Notes under the pieces: model-generated
The model's input: only the letters and a program-made list of their open reading frames with translations
Told to the model about the DNA's origin: nothing
Databases searched by the model: none
Made by a program: the position numbers and the translations under genes
DNA from: Kwoniella bestiolae CBS 10118
Lineage: Eukaryota; Basidiomycota; Tremellomycetes; Tremellales; Cryptococcaceae
Direction of reading: 5' to 3'
Length of the DNA: 64,000 nucleotides
Assembly (NCBI RefSeq): GCF_000512585.2
Contig: NC_089246.1
Location: 62,001-126,000, forward strand
Shown here: positions 23,561 through 35,949 of the stretch, one piece after another
How the letters are laid out: each line of letters starts with the position of its first letter
How positions within the stretch are numbered: position 1 is the first letter of the stretch

Positions 23561-24467
23561 TTTGAATGGATGTGAAGTTTATTCGACTGGAAATGCGCTG
23601 ATGATTCTGGTGTGCGAGGACTTGGAGATAAGCGTAATCAGGGGTGTGAACCGGTTTATCTTGATGATATAATCAATTCCAGTGCTATCTATGATTGATG
23701 CATTGCAGATAACGTAGTCGCTGCAGAATCGGAAATGCCGGCTCCCGTCTCCTGCCTTATTCTGCTCCACACAGTGAGAAAGCGAAGTATCCACTTGCTA
23801 CAACTCGATATAATTCAGCTCAAGATGGCAGACCAGTGGTCATTCGGTATGAGCGCTTGAACTTTCTTAGCCTTTAGAAATTTGGGCCGGATAGATCACG
23901 AGATCCACATTTCAAGTTCGGTCGGACCCGATTTCGGCGACCTAACCCTTTCTCTATCACCTTCCCTTGGGTGTTACACCTCAATTGCTGGCTTCAAGCA
24001 AAGCCGAAATGTTTGATGGAAGATAAATTGATGATAGTCTTATGCCTAAACCTGGCGTCGGATAAAGCAGCCGTCGCATATCACTGGTTTAAGCCTCTGT
24101 GATTGACCGTGAGAGATGAGGAGGATCGGGCCTTCGGGACATGTTGACCGGGTTGTATCGATGTTACGGGTTGAAACCCGCATGGAAATCGTCTCCACAA
24201 TGAAAGATGAGGGTGTGAAGGGAAAATAAGGGGATAATGGAGATGATAAGCTTATGAGTGGAGAATGTGGAAAGATAGGCAATGCCGTGAGATGATTTCA
24301 TAAATAGATTGGAACACATCTCGTATCACAATTCTCTGCTTTACAACTAGTCACAGGCTATTGGTTCACGTTGACCACGACGATCTTCAATCAATTACCC
24401 AACTTCATCAGCAAACACAATTGGACAGCTCAGTCATTATATTGGCTTTGCATCAGCTGCCGTCAGA
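23561..24467. promoter_or_regulatory. Divergent promoter region between PhyH-like gene and UNC93-like gene
   Basis: Shared 907-bp upstream region. A CATAAATAG element at about 24299-24307 (plus strand) is the best TATA candidate for the transporter. No coding exon was recognised. Confidence 0.4.
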
Positions 24468-26485
24468 ATGGCCGCAACTAAAGATTCTCAATACCAAGCT
24501 CAGGTGGCTCACTCCGACCCTTATCACCAGCAGGGACACACCCTTCCATCAGACCCAGATGCTTTCGAGGTACTTCCACCACCGCCACCCCCCAAGAACA
24601 AATGGGATAAGCTATACAGGAGTTCCTTCTTCCAGATCTGTGTTGTGTCTGCATTAGCGTTCTGTGGTCCGGCTATGGCGGATGCCATCTCGGGATTGGG
24701 TGGTGGTGGTCAAGCTACTCCTTATACCGTTAGTAAGTATCGCGCTCCACTTGTTAATGCCATCTTACCTGGTCAGTTCCATTCTTTTCCATGTCAGTGA
24801 AGGCGATGTTGACGAAATGCTACGATACAAGGTGCCGCCCAAGCTGCGTCCTACTCGGCCACCGCGATCATCTCCCTCTTCGGTGGGCCTTTGGCCTCCC
24901 GAATGGGCATCCGACTGATGTTGATTGTCGGAGCATCTACCTTTGCCATCAACGGCTCAGCGTACTACGTCAACTCGAGATACGGGATCCAGTGGTATCT
25001 CATCTTTGGACGGTTCCTCTATGGTCTCGGTTTCGGGTTCTGGTATGTGGCTGAAGCGGCTATCATCCTGAGTTACCCAGAGGAAGGACGGAGAGGACAG
25101 TGAGTGCGACTCAAGACAACCCACCAAAGTATGTAGCACGGTGACTGATAATGTCGGACCTCGTTTTCAGTTATCTGGCTATTTGGGTGGCTGCTCGTAA
25201 TCTTGGTCAGCTCGTCGGAGGCTCCATTGCCCTTGCAAGAAAGTGAGTGATTCTCAGCCTCGAGTCAATATGATTTCTGTAACATATTCACTGATATTTA
25301 CCCTTTCCTCAACTCAGTGCCAAGAACGCCGCAGCAGGAGCGATCGCCACCTCGACCTATCTAATTTTCGTAGGGATCGAAGCAGTTGGGTTCCCCGTTA
25401 GTTTCCTGATAGCCAATCCCGAGAAGGTTCGTCGAGCAGACGGAGTACCCATCATCATGACGGCGAAAAAGCCAATGAAGCAGGAGATGATGTCGTTGTG
25501 GAAAGCCATCATCCACCCGCGGATGCTGTTGTTCGCTCCGATCGCTTTTTACTCTTATTTCCTCGGAGGTGTGATGAGTACCTATCTCGCGAATTACTTT
25601 ACGGTCAGGGCCAGGGCGCTCTCGTCTTTCGTCGTCCCAGCTTCTATCGTCGTGTGAGTATATACCTTCTTCTCATTTTGTTTGAGACCCGTATTGCCCT
25701 ACAAACATGCTGTCAGAAGCGAGTGGAAAAGCTGACTCTGATGAAATCACATCAGATTCACCGGTCTCTACGGTCGATTCGTATTGGATAACAAACGCCT
25801 TAACCAACGAGCTCGTGCTCACCTCGGCTTCTGGGTTTTCATGATCCCCTCTTTGGCGACTTTCGCCTGGATCTGCGCCAATCAAGCCAAATTCTACGGC
25901 ATGGAGAAAGCACCCAAATACGATTGGAGCGCTTCGTATTGGGCTGTGGCGTATTTGCCTCTTTTGATTCAGCAGATCTGCGCTTATCTCTGTCAATCTG
26001 TGAGTGAATGAATCGTATGGGGCCTTGCGCAGAGGGAAGGTGGATCGCTGATGATACTCTTGAAATGTCTACCCCTCAGTACATCTACTGGTTGATCTCA
26101 TGTTTCGTAGTTGACGTTCAAGGTAACGCCCGAAATGGAGGTATCTTCAGATGCGTCGAGGCGGTAGGACAAGCGGTATCGTACGGTATCAACTCGAATG
26201 TCAAGGCGAAATGGGTCCCTCTGTGAGTGACGAAAGATTTCAAAAGCATAACACTAAACGCAAATTTAACATAAGGACTAAACCGACGAACAATGCTAAT
26301 GCTGAGCATCTTCTAGCGGTCTCAACTTTGCCCTCTGTGTGGCTTGTATCGTACCTACCTTGCTGATCGTTCGACAAGTACCTGAATACCGACAAGACGC
26401 CAAGAACAAATCTTCCGAGGTCACCTATGACGGTAAGATCGTTGAAGATATCCCTCTGGAGGATGACGTCTCCAAGAAAGTCTAG
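24468..26485 (+). CDS. UNC93-like major facilitator (DUF895-type fungal membrane protein)
   Basis: Start at 24468 (MAATKDSQYQ), then a Pro-rich cytosolic lead and TM1 FQICVVSALAFCGPAMADAI. Six introns reconnect GGPLASRMGIRLML, LIFGRFLYGLGFGFWYVAEA, ILSYPEEGRRG, LAIWVAARNLGQLVGGSI and a C-terminal YIYWLISCFVVDVQGNARN helix, which together are diagnostic of the UNC93/DUF895 branch of fungal MFS proteins (about 470 residues). The function of this branch in fungi is not established; roles in ion or metabolite homeostasis have been suggested. The acidic tail ends with DDVSKKV. It is divergent from the PhyH-like oxygenase gene and convergent with a Zn2Cys6 regulator. Confidence 0.85.
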
Positions 26486-26896
26486 ATGGGAGTGTTATGC
26501 TTGGTCGGTCTCGGATATGAGATATGGATGCAATCGCAGGTTGGGGTTAGTTCAGGTTATATCTTGTATTTTCAAGGCGTTGAGGGACTCGGTGTAGACT
26601 GGGAATCTATTGTAGTTCAAGATTATTTCTGTTCATTTCGTCAGTATACATTGTACTGTACACAGTACGCTCGCTGTGATAGGGTAAATACGTCTCCTCT
26701 GTGGACCAGTCAGTCACAGGGTGGTATGACAATTGTGCCATCATCTTAATACCTGGTACAATTAATACAACCTCTCTAGGTTTCAATACACGTATATACT
26801 CGTGATTCTCCATTCCTTCGCTTCAAAAGTTGTCTAAGAGATTTCCACATCTCTGTCGTTCCACACATCTTGAAGGAATGCCCTGTTTTTAGAATT
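26486..26896. other. Convergent intergenic region
   Basis: 3' UTRs of the two convergent genes; nothing further recognised. Confidence 0.3.
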
Positions 26897-29800
26897 CTAT
26901 ACGACATGCCCATAAGCCATCCCTCCCATTCCCGTCGCCATACTCATGTGGTTGCCCAATGTTGGACCGCTATCATAGGGCATCTCAAGGGGTAATTGAT
27001 GTGTATTCCCATATGAATGTAATTGAGTATGGCCCTGCCCGTGACCCTGGGTTTGTTGATGCGAGTGCGTAGCGGGTAAAGCCATATGGTTACTTGCGCC
27101 GTACCCTTGCCCATGAGCATTTCCATTCCCGAACATCCCGATCAGATCGTTATTGCCCCAGAGATTACCTTGATTGGACCCAACTTGGTTATTCCCATTA
27201 TCTGTTCCAGTACCGATCGTAGCATCTAGACCCAGTCCGACCCAGGGGAAATCGCCCAAGAAGAAATCCAGCTCGTTTCCTATCACCGTCGTTAGGGCAG
27301 GGTCAACAGGCATGGTGGTAGTGACAGTCTGTAAAAGCGGGTCGATGGGCGGATTGCCAGCAGGTGGATTACTCATTGGTGGCAGAGGTATGTCGGACGA
27401 AGAAACGGATAAAGGTGGTCCTGATGGTATGGGTGTGGTAGATGGAGGAGGAAGGAGTTGACATAATCGACGCAGATACCATGCGTGCAAAGTGGGTGAA
27501 TCGGATGGATAAGCACAAGCTGCATCCAACGCATCGGCGACTTTGGTGATCAATCGTCGACAGTGATCGACCTCGGACGCTTCGAATTTGTACGGATGCT
27601 GACCTCGACAGAGCTACGGGGAGATACGGGGCCAGTCAAGCATCAGCCGAACGATCTTTACATTTAGCATTGTGAATCTGCAAGCAGAGTTCGGAAGACT
27701 GGGTACGCACCGTGGAGAGCAAAGTAGCAGCATACAACGCAAAATGCAAGAAAGTGTCCGAAGCAAAAGTCAGTTGCGTCTTATCCAGTGCTTCCATTCT
27801 CATGAGAACAGTAGTAGCAGCATTCAGGCAGTGATTGAAAGCCGGTATGGACGATGGTGATCCCACTTCGATCTGATCTTGAGGTGAGAGTCGGAGCGTC
27901 TGGTTCACAATCAGGAGGTTCAGATTGAGTCGAAGAGCCGCGGTCCATACTCGAGGTTTATTGATGTTGTTTGATGTACCGCCAACTGGTACGCAGCATC
28001 AGTTCACCGCTGTCTGAGTTTCAACCGATTAAGCCGACTGACCATCGATGATATCCCTAATCCAAGCCTCACAACTGATGTCCCAATCTTGATTCATCGT
28101 TCTGGTCAACATGCTGAGAGAAAGGGCACTCGTGTAGGTCGGTTCGTTTGGAATGGAGCCAACAAGAAGATCCCGGTATTTGAGGAATTTCCGACGAAGT
28201 TCTACTGAGCAAACCAGTTGAGTGTCACGAAGGACGGTATCGGGTCTGGCTCTCTTGAGCCAGTGATGGCTGTAGGGTACATTTGAGAGATCGATCAGCT
28301 AAAGTTGAGATGTCCGTCAAAGGAGGGAGACGACCTACGCGGTAGCGACCAGTGGATCTGATTGAGATATCAACATGGGCTGCTGGAACTGCATATTGAA
28401 GATAGAATTGGCGATGAAGAGACATAACCTAGGAGGCTCGATCGCCGTGTCAGTACACTGCAAGGACAGACGACGGTGCAGTCACGCTCACCAAACCCTT
28501 TGCTTCATTCTTAATCTCCTATGATCCTCTTCATTCATTCGACTCATCTCAGCCACGGTGGGTATCCTTCCTAGATTCAACTCTTTACCGGCAAGGATCG
28601 CCTGTAATGATTTAGATTCAGTTTGGATTCTTTGGATCGCCAACATATCATCATGGCGATTGATTAATTGCACACTTACCCTGTTCATATGATATCCCGC
28701 TTTGTCGTCGTCCGGTTCCTTGTTGATGGTCAGTATCACCATAGCTCGGACCACATCGATACTCGTGATAGCTTCTGCAAAGGTCCACGTCATGTGATCT
28801 CTTGCAAGCACGAGTATCTGTTGATGGACCGACTGCGCTGATTCAGGCGACATGTTTGGTCCATCGGTTGTATTGGGTGACAAGGATGACAGATAACGGG
28901 AGGTGACGCACACTAAATGGGGCAAGTGGACGATGACCATGAATATAATTCATACAGTGCCCATGAGGGAAGGACAGTGAACAAGGTACTCACATATTGC
29001 GGTATACAAGAAAGGTGATTGCTCCCTGACAGAATCGTGAGTATGTATGAGCGGGTCCAACATCGGTAATGGACCATTGTGATGAGTCATAAAGCTGAGA
29101 GGGAGAGTACAGTGATCAGCGACACAGTAGTAATATTTACCGAGACCAACGATGTCCACCACGTCCACTCACAGATGGAACAGTGCCCTAGCTTCTATTT
29201 CATCTACAAACCCAGCTCTTATAGGATCATCCACCAGTTCCGGTCCTCTAGTTGGCATTTTGCCCTTGTTCGCACCCTTCTTCACCGCAGGCGACACCCG
29301 ACCCACATTCCCACTAGGACCATGGTGTGCATGATCGATGCCTTGATCTCCTACATCCTCTTCATCGCTGGATGCCTCCTCCGATGTCTCTTCTCCTACC
29401 ATATGCCTCAACGACATGATACCTTTTGACGGTCGGTACTCATCTTCAACCCTTGTGTGATAATTAGATCGTACGTGACTGTCGGTCTCATTGGATATGA
29501 ATGGGAATCGAGGATCACCGAACGAATGAGGCTGGTTCGGAGCATCTTCTTGCTGGGATGCTTTAGTCTTCGATGTCGGGGTAGGTAAGGGATTGGAAGA
29601 TGAGGATGGTCCTGGATTGATACGTGGTGGGTCACTGGATACTGTTGTTCCTGCGAGTAAAGGTAACCTATGTATCATATTGAATCAGTAAGAAAGGTAT
29701 GATCTCGTGTAATGCTACCAGTTATGCGCTACCAGTTATGCGTCGAGGATGGACAATTTGAAAAGGTTCAGGTTCATGTCGACTCTGACTCACGGTCTCT

Positions 29801-30172
29801 TCCTCTTCCTACCCCTGTTATGTTTGGCGAATTCGCAGCTGAGATTCATCCTCTCGCATCTCGAGCAAGGGAAGAGATGTTGTGGATCGTCGGGATGAGG
29901 GTGACATCGGATCTATGCCGAGTATACGATATGCGATGATCAGCTGTGATGCATGCCATACAGTGATCCATAAAACAGATGAATGTATGGAATGAATGAA
30001 TCACCTTGTGCCTCCTACATTCGTTACAGGCTTCTCTACCTCGATCCACTTTACCTAATCTTCTTTTGGGAGTGTCATTGTCTTCCTCTTGGTCATGTTG
30101 TTGTTGTTGCTCCTGCTGATCAGAGTACGGTCTCTTTGATCTGATATCGGTTGTATGATTGGTATGCTGCAT
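26897..30172 (-). CDS. Zn2Cys6 transcription factor (PriB-like fungal zinc-cluster regulator)
   Basis: Starts at 30172. The first two exons (30005-30172 and 29794-29912) join to form the zinc cluster: Cys at residues 49, 52, 59, 72, 75 and 82, spacing CX2CX6CX12CX2CX6C, interrupted by an intron between RRHK and IRC. A basic GRKRKRP follows. Exon 3 (29173-29667) is an acidic, Ser/Pro-rich linker ending DPIRAGFVDEIEARALFHL, and later exons give FMTHHNGPLPMLDPLIH, ICVTSRYL-like, FAEAITSIDVVRAMVIL and NKEPDDDKAGYHMNRV, the order found in PriB-type basidiomycete regulators. The C-terminal exon (26897-27553) is rich in Gly, Asn, His and Gln and could be an activation domain. The gene is transcribed away from a D-amino-acid oxidase gene across a 552-bp shared promoter, so it may regulate that gene; this is inference from layout. 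Confidence 0.85.
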
Positions 30173-30724
30173 GGTCAGTTGCGGTTAGATGGGATGAAGG
30201 ATAATAGAAATAGACCGATATCAAGCTGATAGATGCAGATGGCAAGAAGGGGAAGAAGGGCGCAAGGGCGAGCAACGGAAGCAAATCAAAAGGAAAGGGA
30301 CGGAAAGGATACATCGGTCACTTTTTCAATTGGAAGCGACCTGTTACGTAAATCACTCCTCTCCTTTCTATCATTCCTATAAGCAAAACCATACTGTATC
30401 AGTATGGTGTGTCCTACATTACGGTAATATATCCACGTCATGCCGAATGATAATATACCGGAATAGCCGCGGAATAGCCGAAGAGGTCGGCTTTTTATTT
30501 TTATTTATACGAGGAGAGCAGAGACACGTCCATCGGAGATATCCTATACTGTAAGTGTACTAACATACCTAGTACTCGTAGTGTTGTACGGCCATGTCAT
30601 TCACATCCATATATATGAGATATATCATCAACATTGCAGCATCCCACTGGATCAAAACCTCATCTCCTCACATCACTCCATACCTAGACCTTCTCTCAGC
30701 CCACATCTCTCAGATTCACCAAGA
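30173..30724. promoter_or_regulatory. Shared divergent promoter between Zn2Cys6 regulator and D-amino-acid oxidase
   Basis: The two starts are 552 bp apart. A TATA-like run (catatatatgag) lies at about 30608-30618 on the plus strand, about 110 bp before the oxidase start. Near 30456-30482 the repeated ccggaatagccg / gcggaatagccg elements contain CGG-type half sites of the kind bound by zinc clusters; two near-identical copies of ggaatagccg sit about 12 bp apart. Confidence 0.5.
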
Positions 30725-32221
30725 ATGTACGACGCAGTAGTCCTCGGATCAGGAGGTATGTCCTTAGCACCTGTCCATCTTATCTCATCAGCATCACTGA
30801 CTTTGAATCCTTAGTCGTTGGTCTGTCCATCGCTCTCGAGCTGCAATCAAGAGGTATAAAAGTAGCCATCGTAGCTCGAGATATAGCGGACGATTCGAAT
30901 AGTATAGGATTCGCCAGTCCATGGGCAGGATGTAATTGGTTTTCATTCGCGAATGGCTTATCGGACCCTGCCTCGGAATGGGATACCATCACGTATAAGA
31001 AGCTGGATAAAGTGGCCAGAGAACGTCCGGACTTGTGTGAGAAAGTGCCTGTCTGGGATGTGTTTGAGAGAAAGAAGAGGAAGGAAGAGGAGCCTTGGTA
31101 TACTGATGTGGTCGATGATGTGAGTGGAATTTTCTCAAACGATGATCATGAACAGAATCTCAACTAGCCTTGTTAAATATCACCAGCTATGCAGATAAAA
31201 TAGGCTGACGTACAGGATGCTTGTCGCGTACAGTACAAAGACCTCACTGCCTCCCCTTCATCCCCTCTGCCAGGCAACAAACCCTACGCCCACTATTTCA
31301 GAACCTGGATTCTCCATGCACCCAAATATACCAAATACCTCGGTCAAAAAGCCCGATCACTAGGTATCCCAATAATCCAACATCGTATATCATCCCTCGA
31401 CGAAGCTTATAACTTACCTCCCATTGGTAAAGTCAACCTCGTCATCAATGCTACTGGGTTAGGGTCAAGGTCATTGGTCGGTGTGGAGGATGAGAAAGTT
31501 TACCCTGCAAGAGGACAGACTGTGTTGGTCAAGGCTCCTTGGGTTAGGGAATGTATATTCCATGTTGAGGGATTCTTCGCTCCTGGTGAGGATGCTGATG
31601 AGACTGCGAGTGAGTGTTCTTCTTGCAAGCACGCAGCTATACGTTCAATGTCACACGACCATGGCTGACATCTCGCAGAGGCACCTCCCCAAGCAGCCTA
31701 TATGATCCCTCGACCAGGACCAGAGGGCCACGTAGTTCTAGGAGGACACTACCGGACCAATGACTGGTCTACCAACACCGACCTCGTTGAAGCTGAACGG
31801 ATCTTGAAAGACTGCTATAACCTCTGCCCGAGGTTGGCGGGACCCAACGGTAAATCATGGAAAGACATTGAAGTGGTAGCGCATAATGTCGGGTTGAGAC
31901 CTGCTAGAGAAGGTGGAGCGAGGTTAGAGTTGGAACGAAGAGTCATTGGTCAACAGGGCTCGACGAATTTGATACCTGGTGGTGTCAGTGCTGGACGGAA
32001 GGTAGGAGTCGTGCATGCCTATGGTGTCGGAGGTGCTGGGTGAGTGTCTATCTGATAAATTGACGTCGTCTCGATGATGCCCGTGCAGTAAGGAGACTTG
32101 CTGACTTCACGTTGATGTTTTGTGTGACAGATTCCAGAATTCCCTTGGTCTAGCTGAAAATGCCTCGGATCTAGCTGTGCAGTACTTGAAGAGCGCTTCT
32201 TCAAACAAGGCTAGATTGTAG
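30725..32221 (+). CDS. D-amino-acid oxidase (FAD-dependent, peroxisomal)
   Basis: Five exons (30725-30755, 30815-31119, 31216-31609, 31679-32039, 32131-32221) give 393 residues. The N-terminus MYDAVVLGSGVVGLSIALEL is the FAD-binding GxGxxG motif, followed by FASPWAGCNW, as in yeast D-amino-acid oxidases. Later landmarks are VINATGLGS, YMIPRPGPEG, the Arg-containing GLRPAREGG that would bind the substrate carboxylate, and VHAYGVGGAGFQNS, the C-terminal family signature. The last three residues ARL match a PTS1-type peroxisomal import signal. It should deaminate D-amino acids to oxo acids with H2O2 and ammonia, supporting use of D-amino acids as nitrogen source; preference between neutral and acidic substrates cannot be read with certainty. 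Next to it in the same orientation is a symporter gene. Confidence 0.92.
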
Positions 32222-33636
32222 TGTGGTGTATACGAGTAATCGATGAACGTGCGGGTCGGTAGCGGTAGATCAGGTGGGACAGTTGTATATACATTATTTG
32301 GGTTTCTTCTTTGTAGATATCTCCTTAAAATGCAGGGTCAACCGTATCGATTGACTGACCGGGCGAGGTCACCTCGCAGGAGCTGCCCTCCCCTCCCTCT
32401 GGAACGTAGTATTTGATCTGGTCTGATCTTTTCCTAATACCGCTAAAATCGCAAGAATATACTTCATTCTCCTCCTCTGCTCCGCCTCAATACACTTTCC
32501 AAGGCATCAGCCGAAGAGAAGACTGGTACTAAGGATCAGCGGTGGGCCAGTCAACTTTGATTTGTGTTGTTTTGATTTTCTACCTTTGCTCGAATTCCCC
32601 TTGGCATACAGTTTGGCGAGGGCCGAAACCGATAATGCTCGTTATCGATTTAGCTCGATTCCCACCAACACAATACTGGTCTATCTATACCTGTTTTTCG
32701 TACAATTGACCAGATGGCTAGTCCCTGCCCCGCGGGCAAACAACAGCATACAGTATAGTGCACTACTTCAGACCGGACTGCATTCCTTCAATTCACGGCA
32801 CTTGATCTCCACGCATGCCCCCATGTACACCCATCTGGATGTGCTCACAGGGTCTCCGAGGGATGAGTCTCGCCCGTCATGGATAGATTGTTGTCTGATC
32901 GTTCGTCGTATACCGTCTCATACCGATTGAAGCCGCCAAGAAACTCTTTCGGGATCGCACGTCCCATTCCACAGGGTCAACGAGAGGTTGGACCTGCCGA
33001 CCATACTCCCAGAGTTGGATTGGAGTATCGCTACGGTAAAGGCGTTAAAGCTGTATGGGTACGTCATTTAGCTGATTATACCGCAATTACACGCCCGAAA
33101 TACTTGGCTTCCGGACAAAGTGGGGAATAACTTTTAGTACGTGCGTCGGAACCGCCGGTATCATGTGCCGACCTTTTCATCAGGGTTACGTCAAAGCCTT
33201 CCCTAAATAGATTAAACATTGGATGAGGGCTTTCTTTCTCCATGTGGTGCACTTTTTATACCCCGTTCAAAAGTGGGGAAGTGGGGGGGTGGGGAGGAAA
33301 GGGTGAATGGGGCCAAGAAAGGGTCAAAGGGTGATGATAAGGATATGTGGGTTAGCGAGCACCTGAATGTAGGATTGCAGGTATGATGCATGTCCGTCAA
33401 TTGCCTTGAGATAACGAGTTCTTTCGTCGGTCTTTTCTCTTATTGGTGCAGTCATCAGCGTGTTATATAAGTGAAGATTGATCTTGGGTATAAAGCTCTT
33501 CTCTTCTTTTCCCCTGTTCGTTTCCTTTGTTTGTTGATTACTGGTTTAACCATTTCCTTGCCTCTCTGTGTGTATATCGTTTTCACCCCGACTTCGACAT
33601 TGGCATCGACTCTGATATCAGCATCAGTCACTCGCC
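32222..33636. promoter_or_regulatory. Intergenic region with TATA box of symporter copy 2
   Basis: A 1.4-kb spacer between two plus-strand genes. It holds the oxidase 3' UTR, a perfect 15-nt palindrome at 32363-32377, and a TATA box (gttatataag, tatata at 33466-33471) about 165 bp upstream of the symporter start. The 122-codon open frame at 32562-32930 shows no family resemblance and is not called. Confidence 0.5.
32363..32377. repeat. Perfect 15-nt palindrome (7-bp arms, 1-nt centre)
   Basis: The sequence gcgaggt-c-acctcgc forms a perfect inverted repeat about 150 bp after the oxidase stop. It could be a hairpin in the 3' UTR or a dimer binding site; nothing in the sequence decides. Confidence 0.6.
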
Positions 33637-35632
33637 ATGTCCGACCCCATAAAAGACCCCGATGCCAAAGCTACCACGCAGCAATTTGAAATTGCCGATC
33701 ACGATGGTGGTCTGGACGATCACCTCAAGCACCACGACGATGATGTGGACCGACATCTCGCTGTGGAATGTCCCGCCTCTATCAGGGATCTATCTTTCGA
33801 GGAGATAAAGGTGTTGGATAAGGCGATCACCAAGAAGATCGATATTCTCTTGATGCCCACCCTCATGGCATTGTATATCCTGTGAGTTCATCTCATACCT
33901 CGTTTCCTCGTAACCCGTGCCTTTGACAATGGAACGAGCTTATGAGCTTATTCTAATCTGATCGGTCCGCAGGAACTACCTCGATAGACAGAATATCGGT
34001 TCAGCCAAGATCGCAGGAATAACCACCGATCTCAACATGACGACCTCGCAGTACAACACCGCTGTAGCTGTCTTGTTCGCTGGTTATGTGTCGCTCCAAG
34101 TCCCATCCAACATGCTCATCGCCAAGATCTCTTACCCTGGTATCTGTGAGTTTAGTCTTGGATCAAGCGAAGTGTACCTTGATACTGATTGGTTGTTGTT
34201 TTTTATTTTTCATTTCTGATCCGGACACTTTTCAGACATCTGCATAATGTGTGCTATCTGGGGTGCCATCTCTGCTGCGACAGGTGCTGTCCACTCTTTC
34301 GCTGGTCTGGCAGTGTGCAGGACTATCTTAGGGTGAGCAACCCTCCGTTCTACATGCACATGGAAAGAGGGAGAGCTGATATTGGCTTTTGGCGTACAAA
34401 AAACAGTTTCGCAGAAGCTGCTTTCCTCCCTGGAGCCATCTTCCTCGTCTCATGTTTCTACACCAAATCTCAAATGGCCCTTCGATCGGCGCTCTTCTAC
34501 GCCGGGTCTCAGCTCGGTAATGCCTTTGGTGGATTGTTTGCGTTGGCTATTTTAGAGCTGGATGGGACTCATGGACTGGAAGGATGGAGGGTGAGTCGAG
34601 TCGAGTCAGGTCTTATTGGACAAAGTATTAGTACCTTGTGCTGACTTCCTGTGACTGGGTAACTATAGTGGCTCTTCATCGTCGAGGGAGTCATGACAGT
34701 AGGCCTAGCATTCGTCTTTGCCACCTTCATCCCCAACACGCCCGAGACCGTCCGATGGGTCACACCCCAGGAGAGAGACAGATTGGTATATAGATTACAG
34801 CTTGATCGATCGTCCAAAGATGCCACCGATGAGGTCAGCGTTGGCTCAGCGTTCAAAATGGCTGTGAGCGATCCCAAGACTTGGTTGCTCTGTGCGGTAC
34901 TTCAACTTGATTTTGTGGGTTTTTGTGGTTTCCTCTTATATGTGGCCTCATTTACTGACATAACACTGTAGATCGCTGCTTCCGTCACAAACTTCTTCCC
35001 TGTCGTGGTCAACGGTCTTGGCTTTGTGAGTGTATCTCACTTTATGTACTGTTTGTTACGGTACTATGTACTAATCCCTTCTCATTATCCGCACGCAGAA
35101 CCGAACCATCACCCTCGCCATCACCTGCCCACCCTACCTGATCTGCTGCTTCGTAATCGTCATTAACGGCTGGCATTCCGACCGCAAGAACGAGCGATTC
35201 CTCCATGTCGTCATTCCCATCTGCTTCGTCGTACTGGGTAACATAATCGCAGTATCCACTACCAACACCGCAGCACGATACGTCGCGATGTGTATCCTTC
35301 CTTCCGGGTTCTACTCCGCCTCGACCGTCATTCTCTCTTGGATCTCCTCATCAATGACCGGTCCAGCTATCAAGCGAGCGATCGTCTATGCCCTGATCAA
35401 TGCGCTGTGCAATACACCCAACATCTGGACGTCGTACTTGTACTACAACTCGCCAAGGTACGTCACTGCCTTTGCGGTTGACCTCGCCGCTGCGGTCGGT
35501 GCCATCGGCATGGCGTGTGTTTTGTATATGTATTTGAAGAAGCAGAATAGGAAGATTGAGAGAGGTGAGGATATGGGTAAACATGGTCCGACGAGGCTGC
35601 AGGTTGAGACTGGGTTCAAGTATCAACTTTAG
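33637..35632 (+). CDS. MFS transporter, anion:cation symporter family (Dal5/Tna1-like), copy 2
   Basis: Start at 33637 (MSDPIKDPDA) followed by a His/Asp-rich cytosolic lead of about 65 residues. TM1 reads LPTLMALYILNYLDRQNIG, then MTTSQYNTAVAVLFAGYV, FAEAAFLPGAIFLVSCFY, YTKSQMALRSALFYAGSQ, WLFIVEGVMTV, and FIPNTPETVRWVTPQER before the central loop, and WISSSMTGPAIKRAIVYALIN near the C-terminus. These are the conserved features of the fungal anion:cation symporter family (about 500 residues, 12 TM). Seven introns. It differs clearly from the copy at 16.5-18.5 kb. Its position after the D-amino-acid oxidase suggests an organic-anion or amino-acid related substrate, which is only inference. Confidence 0.87.
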
Positions 35633-35949
35633 ATGGATATGCTTCGTGGTTAGGTCAAGGTCAACGAAGGCTTTTTGGTGGAATTTACGTTCAGTCTCAT
35701 ACGGGGGCGACATGGAAGTGAATGATCATTCTGGTTTGTTTTGAAAAGGTATATAGGTATTAGTCTAAATGCAAAGATATACAATATATCGAAGTTACGC
35801 CAGCTCATGCCCCATGGAATGATACTAAGCCCAGTCACGTACTATATACATCTATGCATGTGCAATATCGTTGGTATATGTGAATCCGTCAGGTATCTTC
35901 CTTTGAGACATCTGAAGTGAAGCCTCTGCAAGTCTGGTATCTCTAGCGA
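35633..35949. other. Convergent intergenic region
   Basis: 3' UTRs of the symporter and the reductase; nothing further recognised. Confidence 0.3.

Noticed and set aside
32562..32930. 122-codon open frame between D-amino-acid oxidase and the symporter
   Set aside because: Composition and lack of resemblance to any protein, plus no promoter or splice signals in register, make it a chance frame.
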